From positions 1 through 64,000 of the forward strand of contig NZ_JAUKFY010000010.1 of assembly GCF_030489605.1 (NCBI RefSeq): DNA of 64,000 nt, written 5' to 3'. Shown one piece after another: positions 39,212-48,609 of this stretch (positions within the stretch are counted from its first letter, which is position 1; each line of letters begins with the position of its first letter). This DNA is from Brevibacillus laterosporus (GTDB taxonomy: Bacteria > Bacillota > Bacilli > Brevibacillales > Brevibacillaceae). The notes under the pieces were generated by a model. That model was not told the origin of the DNA, ran no database searches, and was given only the letters and a program-made list of their open reading frames with translations. The translations under genes and the position numbers were made by a program.

Positions 39212-41476
39212 GTGCAGCAACAGGCCCTCCCGTTGTTTCGTGAGACCTACATCCGAGGACAAGTAAAACACGAAATTTTTTATAACGAAGAGAACTGGTA
39301 TGCCATTATTCGTTTTAAAGTGGAAGAGACAACGGAACCGATTAAAGATAAAGAAGTCATTGTTGTAGGGCATTTTCCGCGTCCTCACGAGGATGAGACG
39401 TATACATTTTATGGTGAGTGGAAAGATCATCCTAAATACGGAAAGCAGTATGTGGCAGAACGCTACGAGCGTGAAACACCCAAAACAAAGTCGGGTGTTG
39501 AAAAGTATTTAGCAAGTGGACTTTTTAGTGGGATTGGTAAAAAGCTGGCAAAGCGGATCGTGGAACATTTAGGCGTCGATGCACTTACCATCATTGCTGA
39601 AAATCCCGATGATCTTGCCGCTATTCCAGGTATCTCTCCTAAACGAGCTAAGCAAATCTATGAATCAGTCCTAGAGCATCAATCATTAGAACGTACCATG
39701 GTTTTCTTATATGAATTTGGAATTGGTGTTCATTTGGCTTTACGTATTTATCAAGCCTACAAGCATAATACGATGACTGTTTTGACAGAAACTCCATATA
39801 AGCTTATTGAGGATGTGCAAGGCATCGGTTTTAAACGTGCAGACGAAATTGCTCTGTCGACAGGAATTGCGGCATCGTCCCAGGAACGAGTCATGGCAGC
39901 ATGCCTGTATGTTTTACAAGAAGCCGGTTATAGTGAGGGGCATGTCTATTTTCCTCATGAAGAATTAATTACGCGGGCGATTTCGCTATTAACCGAATGC
40001 GGCGGACACGTTTTCGAGGCAGAGGATGTAAAGAGCGCGATTGAACAATTGGTAATGGATAACAAAGTACACTGGGAGGAAGAGCGCGTTTATCTTCCGT
40101 CCTTGTTTTTTGCAGAGATTGGTCTGGCAAAACGACTTCACTATTTTGCCTCAAGAGAAAATCCTGACAGCTATCCGGCCTCTGAGTTTTACCAAGCGAT
40201 TGGAAAAGTAGAGGAAGAATTGGGGATTAGCTATGCATCTAAGCAGAGAGAAGCAGTAGAAAAAGCAATGGATTCGGGACTTATGCTGCTGACTGGAGGA
40301 CCTGGTACGGGTAAAACAACAGTCATTAGGGGAATTTGCCATGTTTTTGCAAATTTGCAGGGAATTAGTTTGGACATGAAGAAATATGACACACAAGATA
40401 ATCCTTTTCCTATTTTACTGGTAGCTCCTACTGGTCGGGCAGCAAAGCGAATGTCTGAGACAACAGGATTGCCAGCGATGACGATCCATCGTCTTCTTGG
40501 TTGGAAAGGAGAGAGCTTTGAGCACGATCAAGATAACCCTGTTCGCGGCAAAATGATTATTATTGATGAAATGTCGATGGTAGACGTTTGGCTAGCCAAT
40601 CAGTTATTCCGCTGTCTCCCGAAGGATATAAATGTTGTGATGGTAGGAGACCCTGATCAATTGCCTTCTGTAGGCCCAGGCAATGTTTTGTTTGATATGC
40701 TGGAGTCCAATGTGATTCCGGTTGTCCAATTGACAGACATTTATCGGCAGGCAGAGGAATCCTCCATTATTCGTTTAGCTCACGACATTCGGGCGGGAAA
40801 AGTGCCGCAAGATTTACTTACTCCAACCCAGGATCGGAGATTTTTCACAACTTCGTCACAAAATGTTGTTGATGTTGTGAAACAAATCTGCTCCAGTTCC
40901 GTAAATAAAGGATATACAGCAAAAGATATACAGGTTCTTGCCCCAGTGTACAAAGGGGTAGCTGGTGTGAATCACATCAATGAAGAACTGCAGCTTCTAT
41001 TCAACCCGCCTTCTGAACAGAAGCGAGAGGTAACCTTTGGTGAAACGGTTTTTCGGGTAAAAGACAAGGTGCTGCAATTGGTAAATAATGCGGACGAGCA
41101 GGTATTCAACGGAGACATGGGTGAAGTCGTAGCTATATTTCGCCCTACAGAAAATGAGGAAAATGAAGAACAGCTAGTGGTTTCCTTTGAAGGACGAGAG
41201 GTTGTATATCGCCGATCACAATATCACCAGCTTACTCTGGCTTATTGTTGCTCGGTACACAAATCACAGGGCAGTGAATTTCCAATTGTGATATTACCTT
41301 TAGTGCGTAACTATTATCGTATGTTACGCAGAAAATTAATTTACACGGGTGTAACACGTAGCAAGTCATTTTTGCTAATGTGTGGCGATCCAGATGCTTT
41401 TCGCATTGCGGTGCAAAATGATGAGGAAGGAATTCGTTATAGCTACCTGCAAGATCGGCTACGTTTGTACGGATAA
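39212..41476 (+). CDS. recD2: RecD2-type 5'-3' DNA helicase
   Basis: 754 residues from GTG at 39212, eight bases after AAAAAGGAGG. The frame opens at 39152 without a ribosome-binding site. RecD2 N-terminal OB and helix-hairpin-helix region (FSGIGKKLAKRI, IPGISPKRAKQIY, VQGIGFKRADEI), then superfamily 1B motifs: Walker A TGGPGTGKTT, motif II IIDEMSMVD, and C-terminal SVHKSQGSEFP. It acts in replication-fork repair without RecBC. The B. subtilis homologue is yrrC, in a similar position. Confidence 0.94.
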   Translation: MQQQALPLFRETYIRGQVKHEIFYNEENWYAIIRFKVEETTEPIKDKEVIVVGHFPRPHEDETYTFYGEWKDHPKYGKQYVAERYERETPKTKSGVEKYLASGLFSGIGKKLAKRIVEHLGVDALTIIAENPDDLAAIPGISPKRAKQIYESVLEHQSLERTMVFLYEFGIGVHLALRIYQAYKHNTMTVLTETPYKLIEDVQGIGFKRADEIALSTGIAASSQERVMAACLYVLQEAGYSEGHVYFPHEELITRAISLLTECGGHVFEAEDVKSAIEQLVMDNKVHWEEERVYLPSLFFAEIGLAKRLHYFASRENPDSYPASEFYQAIGKVEEELGISYASKQREAVEKAMDSGLMLLTGGPGTGKTTVIRGICHVFANLQGISLDMKKYDTQDNPFPILLVAPTGRAAKRMSETTGLPAMTIHRLLGWKGESFEHDQDNPVRGKMIIIDEMSMVDVWLANQLFRCLPKDINVVMVGDPDQLPSVGPGNVLFDMLESNVIPVVQLTDIYRQAEESSIIRLAHDIRAGKVPQDLLTPTQDRRFFTTSSQNVVDVVKQICSSSVNKGYTAKDIQVLAPVYKGVAGVNHINEELQLLFNPPSEQKREVTFGETVFRVKDKVLQLVNNADEQVFNGDMGEVVAIFRPTENEENEEQLVVSFEGREVVYRRSQYHQLTLAYCCSVHKSQGSEFPIVILPLVRNYYRMLRRKLIYTGVTRSKSFLLMCGDPDAFRIAVQNDEEGIRYSYLQDRLRLYG

Positions 41477-41561
41477 AGGAAGGTTTGGCTTAGGTGGAAC
41501 AGTTTTGGCAGGATATAAGGGCATCTCAACCGCAATACTAACATAACGGGAGGAGATGCCC

Positions 41562-42062
41562 ATGAAGAGAGCATTGGACGTAGTAGGCTTGCCAGTTTTG
41601 GCCATGAACACCGGCGAAGAAATTGGGATTGTCCGAGATATCCTCTGTGATCTTCACTTGCAAGTCATTGGTCTGGTTTTGCAAGAAGCAGGCTGGTTCC
41701 AGCAGGGACGCTATATTCATTCCAACCATATCGGTACAATCGGGGACGATTTCATCACTGTAGAGGACAAGCACGTTGTGACCTCAATGCGCCATCTAGA
41801 TACGAATCAAATGTTCTGCCTATTTACAGGTGAGCATGCACTAAAAGGAAAACAAGCTGTAACAGAGACCGGTGCTTGGCTAGGAAAAGTGGAAGATGTT
41901 TATTTTTCTGTTGACTGGGAAAGGATGGTAGGGTACGAGTTATCGGACGGTTGGATTGCCGATATTACCGAAGGACGGAAGCGAATTAATGCAACGTCGC
42001 CTGTATCAATCGGAAACGAACACCTTATTATCCCCATGCACACCGGATTTAAGGCGCATTAG
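41562..42062 (+). CDS. yrrD: PRC-barrel domain protein (YrrD-like)
   Basis: 166 residues from ATG at 41562; an ATG six bases upstream abuts the GGGAGGAG ribosome-binding site. Two PRC-barrel units: residues 1-70 (VVGLPVLAMNTGEEIGIVRD) and 85-155 (AVTETGAWLGKVEDVYFS). No membrane segment. PRC barrels occur in RNA-processing and photosynthetic proteins; the role here is unknown. The location after recD2 matches B. subtilis yrrD-yrrC neighbours. Confidence 0.78.
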   Translation: MKRALDVVGLPVLAMNTGEEIGIVRDILCDLHLQVIGLVLQEAGWFQQGRYIHSNHIGTIGDDFITVEDKHVVTSMRHLDTNQMFCLFTGEHALKGKQAVTETGAWLGKVEDVYFSVDWERMVGYELSDGWIADITEGRKRINATSPVSIGNEHLIIPMHTGFKAH

Positions 42063-42082
42063 CGTTTAGGAGGTTATTTTGC

Positions 42083-42280
42083 ATGATGACTTGCCCCAAT
42101 TGTTCATCAAAAGATATTGGTAAAATTGGAACGAATCAGTACTACTGCTGGAATTGCTATGTTGAGATGAGCATGTCTGGAGACCAGATTTCTTCTATTT
42201 ATCAGGTAGAAGAAGACGGTTCATTGGAATCGTTAAATGACTTGTTCTTAGATGACCAAGAGCTAAGAGCACAAGCGTAA
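42083..42280 (+). CDS. Small zinc-ribbon protein
   Basis: 65 residues. CPNC (4-7) and CWNC (22-25) form a likely zinc ribbon, followed by an acidic tail (LFLDDQELRAQA). TTAGGAGG ribosome-binding site. It lies 20 bases after the PRC-barrel gene in the same direction, probably co-transcribed. Function is unknown. Confidence 0.8.
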   Translation: MMTCPNCSSKDIGKIGTNQYYCWNCYVEMSMSGDQISSIYQVEEDGSLESLNDLFLDDQELRAQA

Positions 42281-42322
42281 CACCTCAATCTTACCCCATG
42301 AGAATCTGAAGGAGGCTGCTAA

Positions 42323-42496
42323 ATGAGACGCGGAATTTTTCGAACTTTGATCATGAGCGGTATCGTAGCTGCTATTGGATATTTGATGAGGTCTAAGCGG
42401 AGTCAAAAATTCTTTAGCGGATGGGGGAAAATGAGGTTTTCCCAGCGAGATATTCAGAGACTAGGTCGTTTTGTGAAGCGTTCGTTTGCACGTTAA
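42323..42496 (+). CDS. 57-residue basic membrane-associated protein (YrzQ/DUF3918-like)
   Basis: Starts MRRGIFRTLIMSGIVAAIGY: one hydrophobic helix (8-21), then a strongly basic tail (RSKRSQK...VKRSFAR). GAAGGAGGC ribosome-binding site. B. subtilis has a similar small gene (yrzQ) between yrrD and yrrI. Function is unknown; co-transcribed with the preceding small gene and closed by a terminator. Confidence 0.72.
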   Translation: MRRGIFRTLIMSGIVAAIGYLMRSKRSQKFFSGWGKMRFSQRDIQRLGRFVKRSFAR

Positions 42497-42556
42497 TCCT
42501 CAATTCAAACTGGAATGCATTTGGCAGTAGATTTTTTACCCATAGAAAAATTAATG

Positions 42557-42599
42557 AAAAGCAACCTGTTTCCTTAGATGGAGCAGGTTGCTTTGTTTT
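42557..42599 (+). terminator. Terminator before yrrI
   Basis: AAAGCAACCTGtTTC / GGAgCAGGTTGCTTT followed by GTTTT. Confidence 0.88.
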
Positions 42600-42689
42600 G
42601 GATTCCAATAACAGTCCTCCCGCATTTTTCCTCTCTGTTTCGCACATCCTACCAAAAGGAGTTTTTAGAGAGGATATGGGGGATATGCC

Positions 42690-43778
42690 ATGGAACAACT
42701 GAGAAAACAGCCAACACCACAGCAAAAACGCTATCGTTTTTATCATATCACTGTGTCAATTATCTTATTGCTTATTATAGCTAATCTGTTTGAGTTGCTA
42801 CGCCCTGCATTGAAACCTCTGTATTTTTTGATTGAAGAGGTAACCCTTCCATTTTTTGCGGGGCTTATTATTGCTTATTTGCTGCATCCTGTCGTTGTGA
42901 GTTTAGAAAAAAGGAAGGTACCGCGCTTAACGGCTCTTCTTTTGATTTATTTGGGATTCGTACTGCTAGTAGTCATTACTGTCATGAATGCTATTCCTGT
43001 TTTTACGAAACAAATGATCGAACTATCAGACGACCTGCCCCGTTTAACGAGTTGGTATGAGACATGGATACAAGAGTGGGAGGCGCATAAATATTTCTTG
43101 CCGGATAGCATCCAGCACGGTGTCGATCGGGCTATTATTCAATCCCAGGAAAAAATGTCGCGGGATATCTCTTCATTTGTGGATGGCGCTAAAAGAACGC
43201 TGGGAAAGGTGTTGGGGTATGCGGTTGTTCCTTTTATTGCATTTTATTTATTAAAAGATATGAAAGAAATTCATCGGGGTCTCATCCTATGGGTCCCGCG
43301 GAGGTTCCGGCGACAAACCCAAGTAGCTTTGCGAGACATTAACGATTCGCTGGGAAAATATATTCATGGACAAATGGTTGTGTCTCTCATAGTAGGAGTA
43401 CTGGTTTTTATTGGATATTGGGCAATTAAGATGCCCTATCCTTTTGTCTTAGCTTGCTTTGTGGCTTTAACCAACATCATTCCCTTTATTGGACCCTTGA
43501 TTGGTGCTGTGCCTGCGTTGTTGATTGCCCTTACGATTTCTACTAAACAAGCCTTATTTGTTATTGTGATAAACATAGTAATTCAAATCATTGAAGGAAA
43601 TATCATTTCGCCCCATGTTGTGGGAAAAACACTTCATCTTCATCCGCTCACGATTATTTTTGCTTTGCTTGCAGGAGAGGCGATAGCGGGAGTGGTCGGG
43701 ATGATTTTGGCTGTACCCGTACTCGCTGTACTAAAAGTGATTATTCAACGCGTTATTTTGATTCGAACTCAAAGTTGA
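42690..43778 (+). CDS. yrrI: AI-2E family (YrrI-like) membrane transporter
   Basis: 362 residues, seven or eight membrane helices with a central soluble insertion (about 110-200), typical of the AI-2E/UPF0118 family. Conserved LPFFAGLIIAYLLHPVV and, late, NIIPFIGPLIGAVPAL and EGNIISPHVVGK. Members include sodium/proton antiporters and possible signal exporters; the substrate is not determinable. Precedes alaS, as in B. subtilis. The alaS promoter -35 overlaps its stop codon. Confidence 0.85.
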   Translation: MEQLRKQPTPQQKRYRFYHITVSIILLLIIANLFELLRPALKPLYFLIEEVTLPFFAGLIIAYLLHPVVVSLEKRKVPRLTALLLIYLGFVLLVVITVMNAIPVFTKQMIELSDDLPRLTSWYETWIQEWEAHKYFLPDSIQHGVDRAIIQSQEKMSRDISSFVDGAKRTLGKVLGYAVVPFIAFYLLKDMKEIHRGLILWVPRRFRRQTQVALRDINDSLGKYIHGQMVVSLIVGVLVFIGYWAIKMPYPFVLACFVALTNIIPFIGPLIGAVPALLIALTISTKQALFVIVINIVIQIIEGNIISPHVVGKTLHLHPLTIIFALLAGEAIAGVVGMILAVPVLAVLKVIIQRVILIRTQS

Positions 43779-43804
43779 CATGACTTAGAAAAAAACACTA
43801 TAAT
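43775..43804 (+). promoter_or_regulatory. Sigma-A promoter of the alaS leader
   Basis: TTGACA (43775-43780) overlapping the yrrI stop, 18-base spacer, TATAAT (43799-43804). Confidence 0.85.
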
Positions 43805-43840
43805 GACGTTGAAACGTTATTCACTGTAATCAATTATATA

Positions 43841-44107
43841 GCGACTAGATCGTTGATGGAACGAGTAGGTTGAACCCTTTTCCAAGAGAGGACGCTCCCT
43901 GGCTGAAAGAGCATCCAAAAGAAGGACAACCGAAGGCTACTCCGAAGACCGGAAAAAAACCGGCGGCAGGACCCCGTTATGGTCATGAAAGCGACAGATT
44001 CTCTCATAAAAAAGCATCGTTTCTGTGTTGGGGAATGAGAGTTCTGTAAGCAGGGTGGTACCGCGAGACAATAGCTCTCGTCCCTGAGGGGATGAGGGCT
44101 TTTTTTA
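43841..44107 (+). promoter_or_regulatory. T-box leader of alaS
   Basis: Stem I contains AGTA, AGAGAG and CTGGCTG; the specifier GCT (Ala) stands at 43936-43938 followed by A. The T-box AGCAGGGTGGTACCGCGAG is at 44049-44067. The terminator GCTCTCGTCCC / GGGGATGAGGGC with seven Ts is at 44073-44107. Uncharged tRNA-Ala should induce read-through into alaS. Confidence 0.94.
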
Positions 44108-44209
44108 TTTGTCTTCTGACCTTAAGCAAATGTATGCACAGACGATGGTGGACCGAATGAAAAAGAAGCTGGTCTTCCCTCGTGTTGAAAAATAAAGGAG
44201 GAAAACAGC

Positions 44210-46861
44210 ATGAAGAAGTTGACAGGTAATCAGGTTCGTCAAATGTATTTAGATTTCTTTGTGAGCAAAGGACATCGAATTGAACCAAGTGCATCTTTAG
44301 TACCGGTGGATGACCCATCCTTGTTGTGGATTAACAGTGGGGTAGCTACGTTAAAGAAATATTTTGATGGACGAATTATCCCTGATAATCCACGCATTAC
44401 GAATGCACAAAAATCCATTCGTACAAATGACATTGAAAACGTAGGACGTACAGCGCGTCATCATACCTTCTTTGAGATGCTGGGCAATTTCTCAATCGGG
44501 GATTATTTTAAAGTAGAATCTATTCATTGGGCGTGGGAGTTTTTGACAAGTCCTGAATGGATTGGTTTTGACCCAGAAAAATTGTCGGTTACAATTCATC
44601 CTGAAGATGATGAAGCATTTGAAATTTGGAATAAGGAAATTGGCATACCAGAAGAGAGAATCATTCGTTTAGAGGGTAACTTCTGGGATATCGGAGAAGG
44701 TCCGAGCGGTCCGAACACGGAGATTTTCTATGATCGCGGTGAAGCATTTGGGAATGACCCAAGCGATCCAGAATTGTATCCCGGTGGGGAAAATGAGCGC
44801 TATTTAGAAGTATGGAATCTAGTATTCTCCCAATTTAACCATAATCCTGATGGGACTTATACTCCATTGCCTAAGAAAAATATTGATACAGGTATGGGCT
44901 TGGAGCGTATGGTTTCTATTATCCAAAATGTTGATAACAACTATGAAACAGACCTGTTATTCCCGTTAATTGAACAGACTAGCAAAATTTCAGGTGTATC
45001 TTACAAAACCAATGATGAGCTGGATGTAGCACTAAAAGTTATTGCAGATCATGTGCGTACAGTAACGTTTGCTATTGGAGATGGGGCTTTGCCTTCGAAT
45101 GAAGGCCGCGGTTACGTGCTTCGTCGCTTGCTTCGCCGTGCTGTTCGCATGGGTAAAATGCTTGGAATTCAGAAGCCATTCTTGTACACATTGACCAAAA
45201 CAGTTGGCGATATGATGGGAGAATTCTACCCAGAAGTGGTTCAAAAGCGTGACTTTATCGAACGTGTAATTCGTGCTGAGGAAGAACGCTTCCATGAAAC
45301 ATTGGAGGAAGGTTTGTCCATTTTAGAGGGTATGGTAACAGCAACAAAGGCATCTGGTGGCAACCAGCTGAGCGGTCAGGATACCTTTAAATTGTACGAC
45401 ACATACGGCTTCCCGATCGACTTGACAGAGGATTTCGCAATGGAGCATGGCCTTTCTGTTGACCGTGATGGCTTCGAACAGGCAATGGAAGAGCAACGTG
45501 AACGCGCTCGTGCAGCTCGTCAGGATGTAGACAGCATGCAGACGCAGGGCGGGGCATTGTCGGAATTAACAGTAGCAAGTGAATTTATCGGGTATACAAC
45601 ATTATCTACTGACGCTAAAGTTGAAGCAATTATTATTGACAATCAGCTTGTAAATGAAGCACAAGAGGGCGTTACCTGCCAAGTGGTGCTCGATCGTACT
45701 CCTTTCTACGCAGAGAGCGGCGGGCAGATTAATGATGAGGGAACTTTAACAGCAGATACGGTTAAAGCACGCGTAATTGACGTACAAAAAGGGCCTCATG
45801 GTCAAAACGTTCACCAGGTACTGATTGAAGCCGGTACGTTACATGTAGGAGATCAGGTTGCGTCTGAGGTAGACCAACAAGGACGCAACGCTACGATTAA
45901 AAACCATACAGCGACGCATTTGTTGCACCAAGCTCTAAAAGATGTTCTAGGAACACATGTCAATCAAGCAGGTTCTTTGGTATCTCCTGAGCGACTTCGC
46001 TTTGACTTTACACATATCAGCTCCATTACAGCAGAAGAGCTGGAGCGTATCGAACAGATCGTGAATGAGCAAATTTGGAGAAACTTGCCTGTAAGCATTT
46101 CGAACATGAAGATTGCTGAAGCCAAAGAAATGGGTGCGATGGCGCTCTTTGGCGAAAAGTATGGAGACGTTGTACGCGTAGTTAATGTTGAGGGCTACAG
46201 CATTGAGCTGTGCGGTGGTTGCCATGTAGGAAACACAGCGGAGATCGGTCTCTTTAAAATTTTAAGCGAGAGCGGCATTGGTGCTGGCACACGCCGTATT
46301 GAAGCGGTGACGGGTCGCGGGGCTTATCAATATTTAAATCAACAGCTAACCACACTAAAAGAAGTGGCACAAGCGGTTAAGTCGCCGCAGCTGCATGAAA
46401 CTCCTGCTCGCGTAGAAGGCGTGTTAGCTCAATTGAAGGAATCACAGCGCGAAGCTGAGTCACTACGTACAAAATTGGGCAATATTGAAGCTGGAACTCT
46501 CACAGAGCAGGTACAAGAAATTAAAGGTGTAAAGCTTCTGGCTACTCAAGTATCTGCAACGGATATGGATAACCTACGCGGTATGGTCGATGAACTTAAA
46601 AATAAATTAGGCTCTGCTGTAATTGTGCTTGGTTCGGTTGAAGGCGACAAGGTAAACATTGTAGCTGGTGTTACCAAAGACCTGATGAATCAAGGATTCC
46701 ATGCTGGTAAAATCGTCAAGGAAGTTGCTGCACGTTGCGGCGGCGGCGGCGGCGGTCGCCCTGATATGGCACAAGCAGGTGGTAAGGAGCCTGCTAAGTT
46801 AGGCGAAGCACTTTCTATTGTTGCAAGTGTAGTAGAAGGACAGGCGGTTGCAAACCAATAG
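44210..46861 (+). CDS. alaS: Alanyl-tRNA synthetase
   Basis: 883 residues. Class II catalytic domain with [30 protein letters not shown] region and [11 protein letters not shown]. The editing domain has the zinc-binding [11 protein letters not shown] and CGGCHVGNT. The C-terminal C-Ala domain ends in [18 protein letters not shown]. It charges tRNA-Ala and clears Ser/Gly errors. Single gene under the Ala T-box, followed by the conserved ireB-ruvX-yrzB group. Confidence 0.97.
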   Translation: MKKLTGNQVRQMYLDFFVSKGHRIEPSASLVPVDDPSLLWINSGVATLKKYFDGRIIPDNPRITNAQKSIRTNDIENVGRTARHHTFFEMLGNFSIGDYFKVESIHWAWEFLTSPEWIGFDPEKLSVTIHPEDDEAFEIWNKEIGIPEERIIRLEGNFWDIGEGPSGPNTEIFYDRGEAFGNDPSDPELYPGGENERYLEVWNLVFSQFNHNPDGTYTPLPKKNIDTGMGLERMVSIIQNVDNNYETDLLFPLIEQTSKISGVSYKTNDELDVALKVIADHVRTVTFAIGDGALPSNEGRGYVLRRLLRRAVRMGKMLGIQKPFLYTLTKTVGDMMGEFYPEVVQKRDFIERVIRAEEERFHETLEEGLSILEGMVTATKASGGNQLSGQDTFKLYDTYGFPIDLTEDFAMEHGLSVDRDGFEQAMEEQRERARAARQDVDSMQTQGGALSELTVASEFIGYTTLSTDAKVEAIIIDNQLVNEAQEGVTCQVVLDRTPFYAESGGQINDEGTLTADTVKARVIDVQKGPHGQNVHQVLIEAGTLHVGDQVASEVDQQGRNATIKNHTATHLLHQALKDVLGTHVNQAGSLVSPERLRFDFTHISSITAEELERIEQIVNEQIWRNLPVSISNMKIAEAKEMGAMALFGEKYGDVVRVVNVEGYSIELCGGCHVGNTAEIGLFKILSESGIGAGTRRIEAVTGRGAYQYLNQQLTTLKEVAQAVKSPQLHETPARVEGVLAQLKESQREAESLRTKLGNIEAGTLTEQVQEIKGVKLLATQVSATDMDNLRGMVDELKNKLGSAVIVLGSVEGDKVNIVAGVTKDLMNQGFHAGKIVKEVAARCGGGGGGRPDMAQAGGKEPAKLGEALSIVASVVEGQAVANQ

Positions 46862-46897
46862 GTAAAACGTCTACAATATAGAGTAATAAGGTGAAAT

Positions 46898-46935
46898 GGA
46901 TTCATTCGCTTTGCGGGTGAATCCTTTGCCTTTCC
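46898..46935 (+). terminator. Terminator after alaS
   Basis: GGATTCAttCGC / GCGggTGAATCC followed by TTTGCCTTT. Confidence 0.7.
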
Positions 46936-47011
46936 GATAAACACGAAAAGTGAGTTACTCATTAATATGCTTATAAGAGGCTCATTTTTAAATAAAGCGA
47001 GGTGTCAGGCT

Positions 47012-47272
47012 ATGTCTATGGACAATACCATGAAGTTTAGCGCTCCAAAGGAAGCAAGCGAAGCTGAAGTTCGTGCCACTTTGGAAGAAGTATACAGCGC
47101 TCTACAAGAAAAAGGCTATAATCCGATTACACAGATTGTAGGATATCTATTATCAGGAGATCCTGCATTTATTCCTCGCCATAACAATGCTCGCAGTTTG
47201 ATTGGTAAAATTGAACGCGACAAGCTAATTGAAGAAATGGTGAAAGCTTATTTGTCACCAAAAGGTTCATAA
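47012..47272 (+). CDS. ireB: IreB-family regulatory phosphoprotein
   Basis: 86 residues from ATG at 47012 after GCGAGGTG. UPF0297 family: [50 protein letters not shown]. In Enterococcus IreB is phosphorylated by the PASTA kinase IreK and modulates cephalosporin resistance. alaS-ireB-ruvX-DUF1292 is a fixed Firmicute order. Confidence 0.92.
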   Translation: MSMDNTMKFSAPKEASEAEVRATLEEVYSALQEKGYNPITQIVGYLLSGDPAFIPRHNNARSLIGKIERDKLIEEMVKAYLSPKGS

Positions 47273-47289
47273 CATCATAGGAGATAATT

Positions 47290-47703
47290 ATGCGTATACT
47301 TGGATTGGATGTGGGTGAAAAGACCATAGGCGTCGCAATAAGCGATGAGCTGGGTTGGACCGCTCAAGGAATCGAAACGATTAGACGCTCGTCCAAAGAA
47401 AATGATTTTGGGCGTATCGAAGAATGGATTGCGACGTACCAAGTACAAGCACTTGTGGTCGGTCTGCCGAAGAATATGAATGGCACGATTGGCCCTAAGG
47501 GTGAATACTGTCAAGCTTTTGCTGAGCAACTGAAGGAGCGGACAGGGTTGCCCGTTCATCTCTGGGATGAGCGATTGACGACGATGGCAGCGGAGAAAAT
47601 GTTAATATCGGCTGATGTGAGTCGCCAAAAGCGCAAGAAAGTAATTGATAAAATGGCAGCCGTACTCATCCTTCAGGGGTATTTGGATGCTAATTCGAGG
47701 TGA
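47290..47703 (+). CDS. ruvX: Putative pre-16S rRNA nuclease / Holliday junction resolvase RuvX (YqgF)
   Basis: 137 residues, RNase H-like fold: [47 protein letters not shown], and the terminal Asp in [12 protein letters not shown]. Family members process 16S rRNA ends and are also annotated as resolvases. Its stop overlaps the Shine-Dalgarno of the next gene, so coupling is likely. Confidence 0.94.
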   Translation: MRILGLDVGEKTIGVAISDELGWTAQGIETIRRSSKENDFGRIEEWIATYQVQALVVGLPKNMNGTIGPKGEYCQAFAEQLKERTGLPVHLWDERLTTMAAEKMLISADVSRQKRKKVIDKMAAVLILQGYLDANSR

Positions 47704-47708
47704 AAACA

Positions 47709-48005
47709 ATGAGTGAAGACATGCAAAATGACTATGAAGTAGGCGACGTGATCGCATTGGTGGAGGAAGGGGAAGACGATTCAGCTACCCGTGATTTCCG
47801 CATCATGTACATCCTAGAAGTGGAAGATCGTAAATATTTAGTGTTAGTTCCAGTTGATCAGGAGGATAACGAGGAGTATGAGGTTCACTTCTTGCGTTAC
47901 GATGGAAGCGATATTCTTGAGCCGATTGAAGACGATGCTGAATGGGATGCTGTAGAAGCTACCTTTGAAACATTGATTGACGAATTGGAAAGTGAAGAGG
48001 ACTAG
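47709..48005 (+). CDS. yrzB: DUF1292 acidic protein (YrzB-like)
   Basis: 98 residues from ATG at 47709, six bases after GAGGTG. Very acidic, with FRIMYILEVEDRKYLVLVPVD and YEVHFLRYDGSDILEPIEDD diagnostic of DUF1292. Cytosolic, unknown function. Third gene of the ireB-ruvX-yrzB unit. Confidence 0.88.
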   Translation: MSEDMQNDYEVGDVIALVEEGEDDSATRDFRIMYILEVEDRKYLVLVPVDQEDNEEYEVHFLRYDGSDILEPIEDDAEWDAVEATFETLIDELESEED

Positions 48006-48028
48006 TATTTGATCACGTAGTAAAAACT

Positions 48029-48098
48029 AGCATGGGTCCACTGGAGAAAAGGACGTCACAGGGATGATGACTTTTCTTCAGTAGCTCATGCTTTTTTT
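48029..48098 (+). terminator. Terminator after yrzB
   Basis: AGCATG..CTGGAGAAAAG / CTTTTCTTCAG..CATGCT with TTTTTTT tail. Confidence 0.82.
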
Positions 48099-48122
48099 AA
48101 TCAAGGATGGAAGAGGGAGCTT

Positions 48123-48530
48123 ATGGCGACAAAAATGGTAAGTACCGTAATAGAACACGAAGATCAATTTTTACTGATTCGAGAAGATAAGGAAGAACTT
48201 GGAGGCTTATGGAACATCCCATCAGGAATTGTACAAGCAGGGGAAAAAATTATGGATGCTGCTGTGCAAAGAGTAGCTGAGAAAACGGGTCTACAAGTAG
48301 AGTTAACCAGTCTGTCAGGTATCTATCAATTTGTAGATGAAACGAAAGATTCGGTGGTGTGCAATGTTTTTACAGCGACGGTAAACGGAGGCACCATTCA
48401 GATAGACGGCATTAAAATCACGGAAGCAAGATGGTTTCGTTTAACTGAGATTGAGCAGTTGGATGATGATACTCTTTATCAGGCTCATTTGCTGAGAAGA
48501 ATTTTTACAGATGTAAAAATTGATAGATAA
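48123..48530 (+). CDS. Nudix-fold protein with a degenerate Nudix box
   Basis: 135 residues. Overall Nudix layout: FLLIREDKEELGGLWNIPSG, then the box region GIVQAGEKIMDAAVQRVAEK, and ARWFRLTEIEQLDDDT. The consensus Gx5Ex7REUXEEXGU should read REVxEExGL. Here it reads QRVAEKTGL, so Arg is Gln, the first catalytic Glu is Arg, and the last is Lys. Metal-dependent pyrophosphatase activity is therefore doubtful; it may be a ligand-binding or regulatory relic. Between yrzB and mltG, with no partner gene in the same unit. Confidence 0.82.
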   Translation: MATKMVSTVIEHEDQFLLIREDKEELGGLWNIPSGIVQAGEKIMDAAVQRVAEKTGLQVELTSLSGIYQFVDETKDSVVCNVFTATVNGGTIQIDGIKITEARWFRLTEIEQLDDDTLYQAHLLRRIFTDVKIDR

Positions 48531-48609
48531 ACGGCAAGACTCTATCAATACGTGCAAGATATTTGATCTTTTTGTATAATGAATGGCGATGTAATGTGAG
48601 GAGGAGTGT

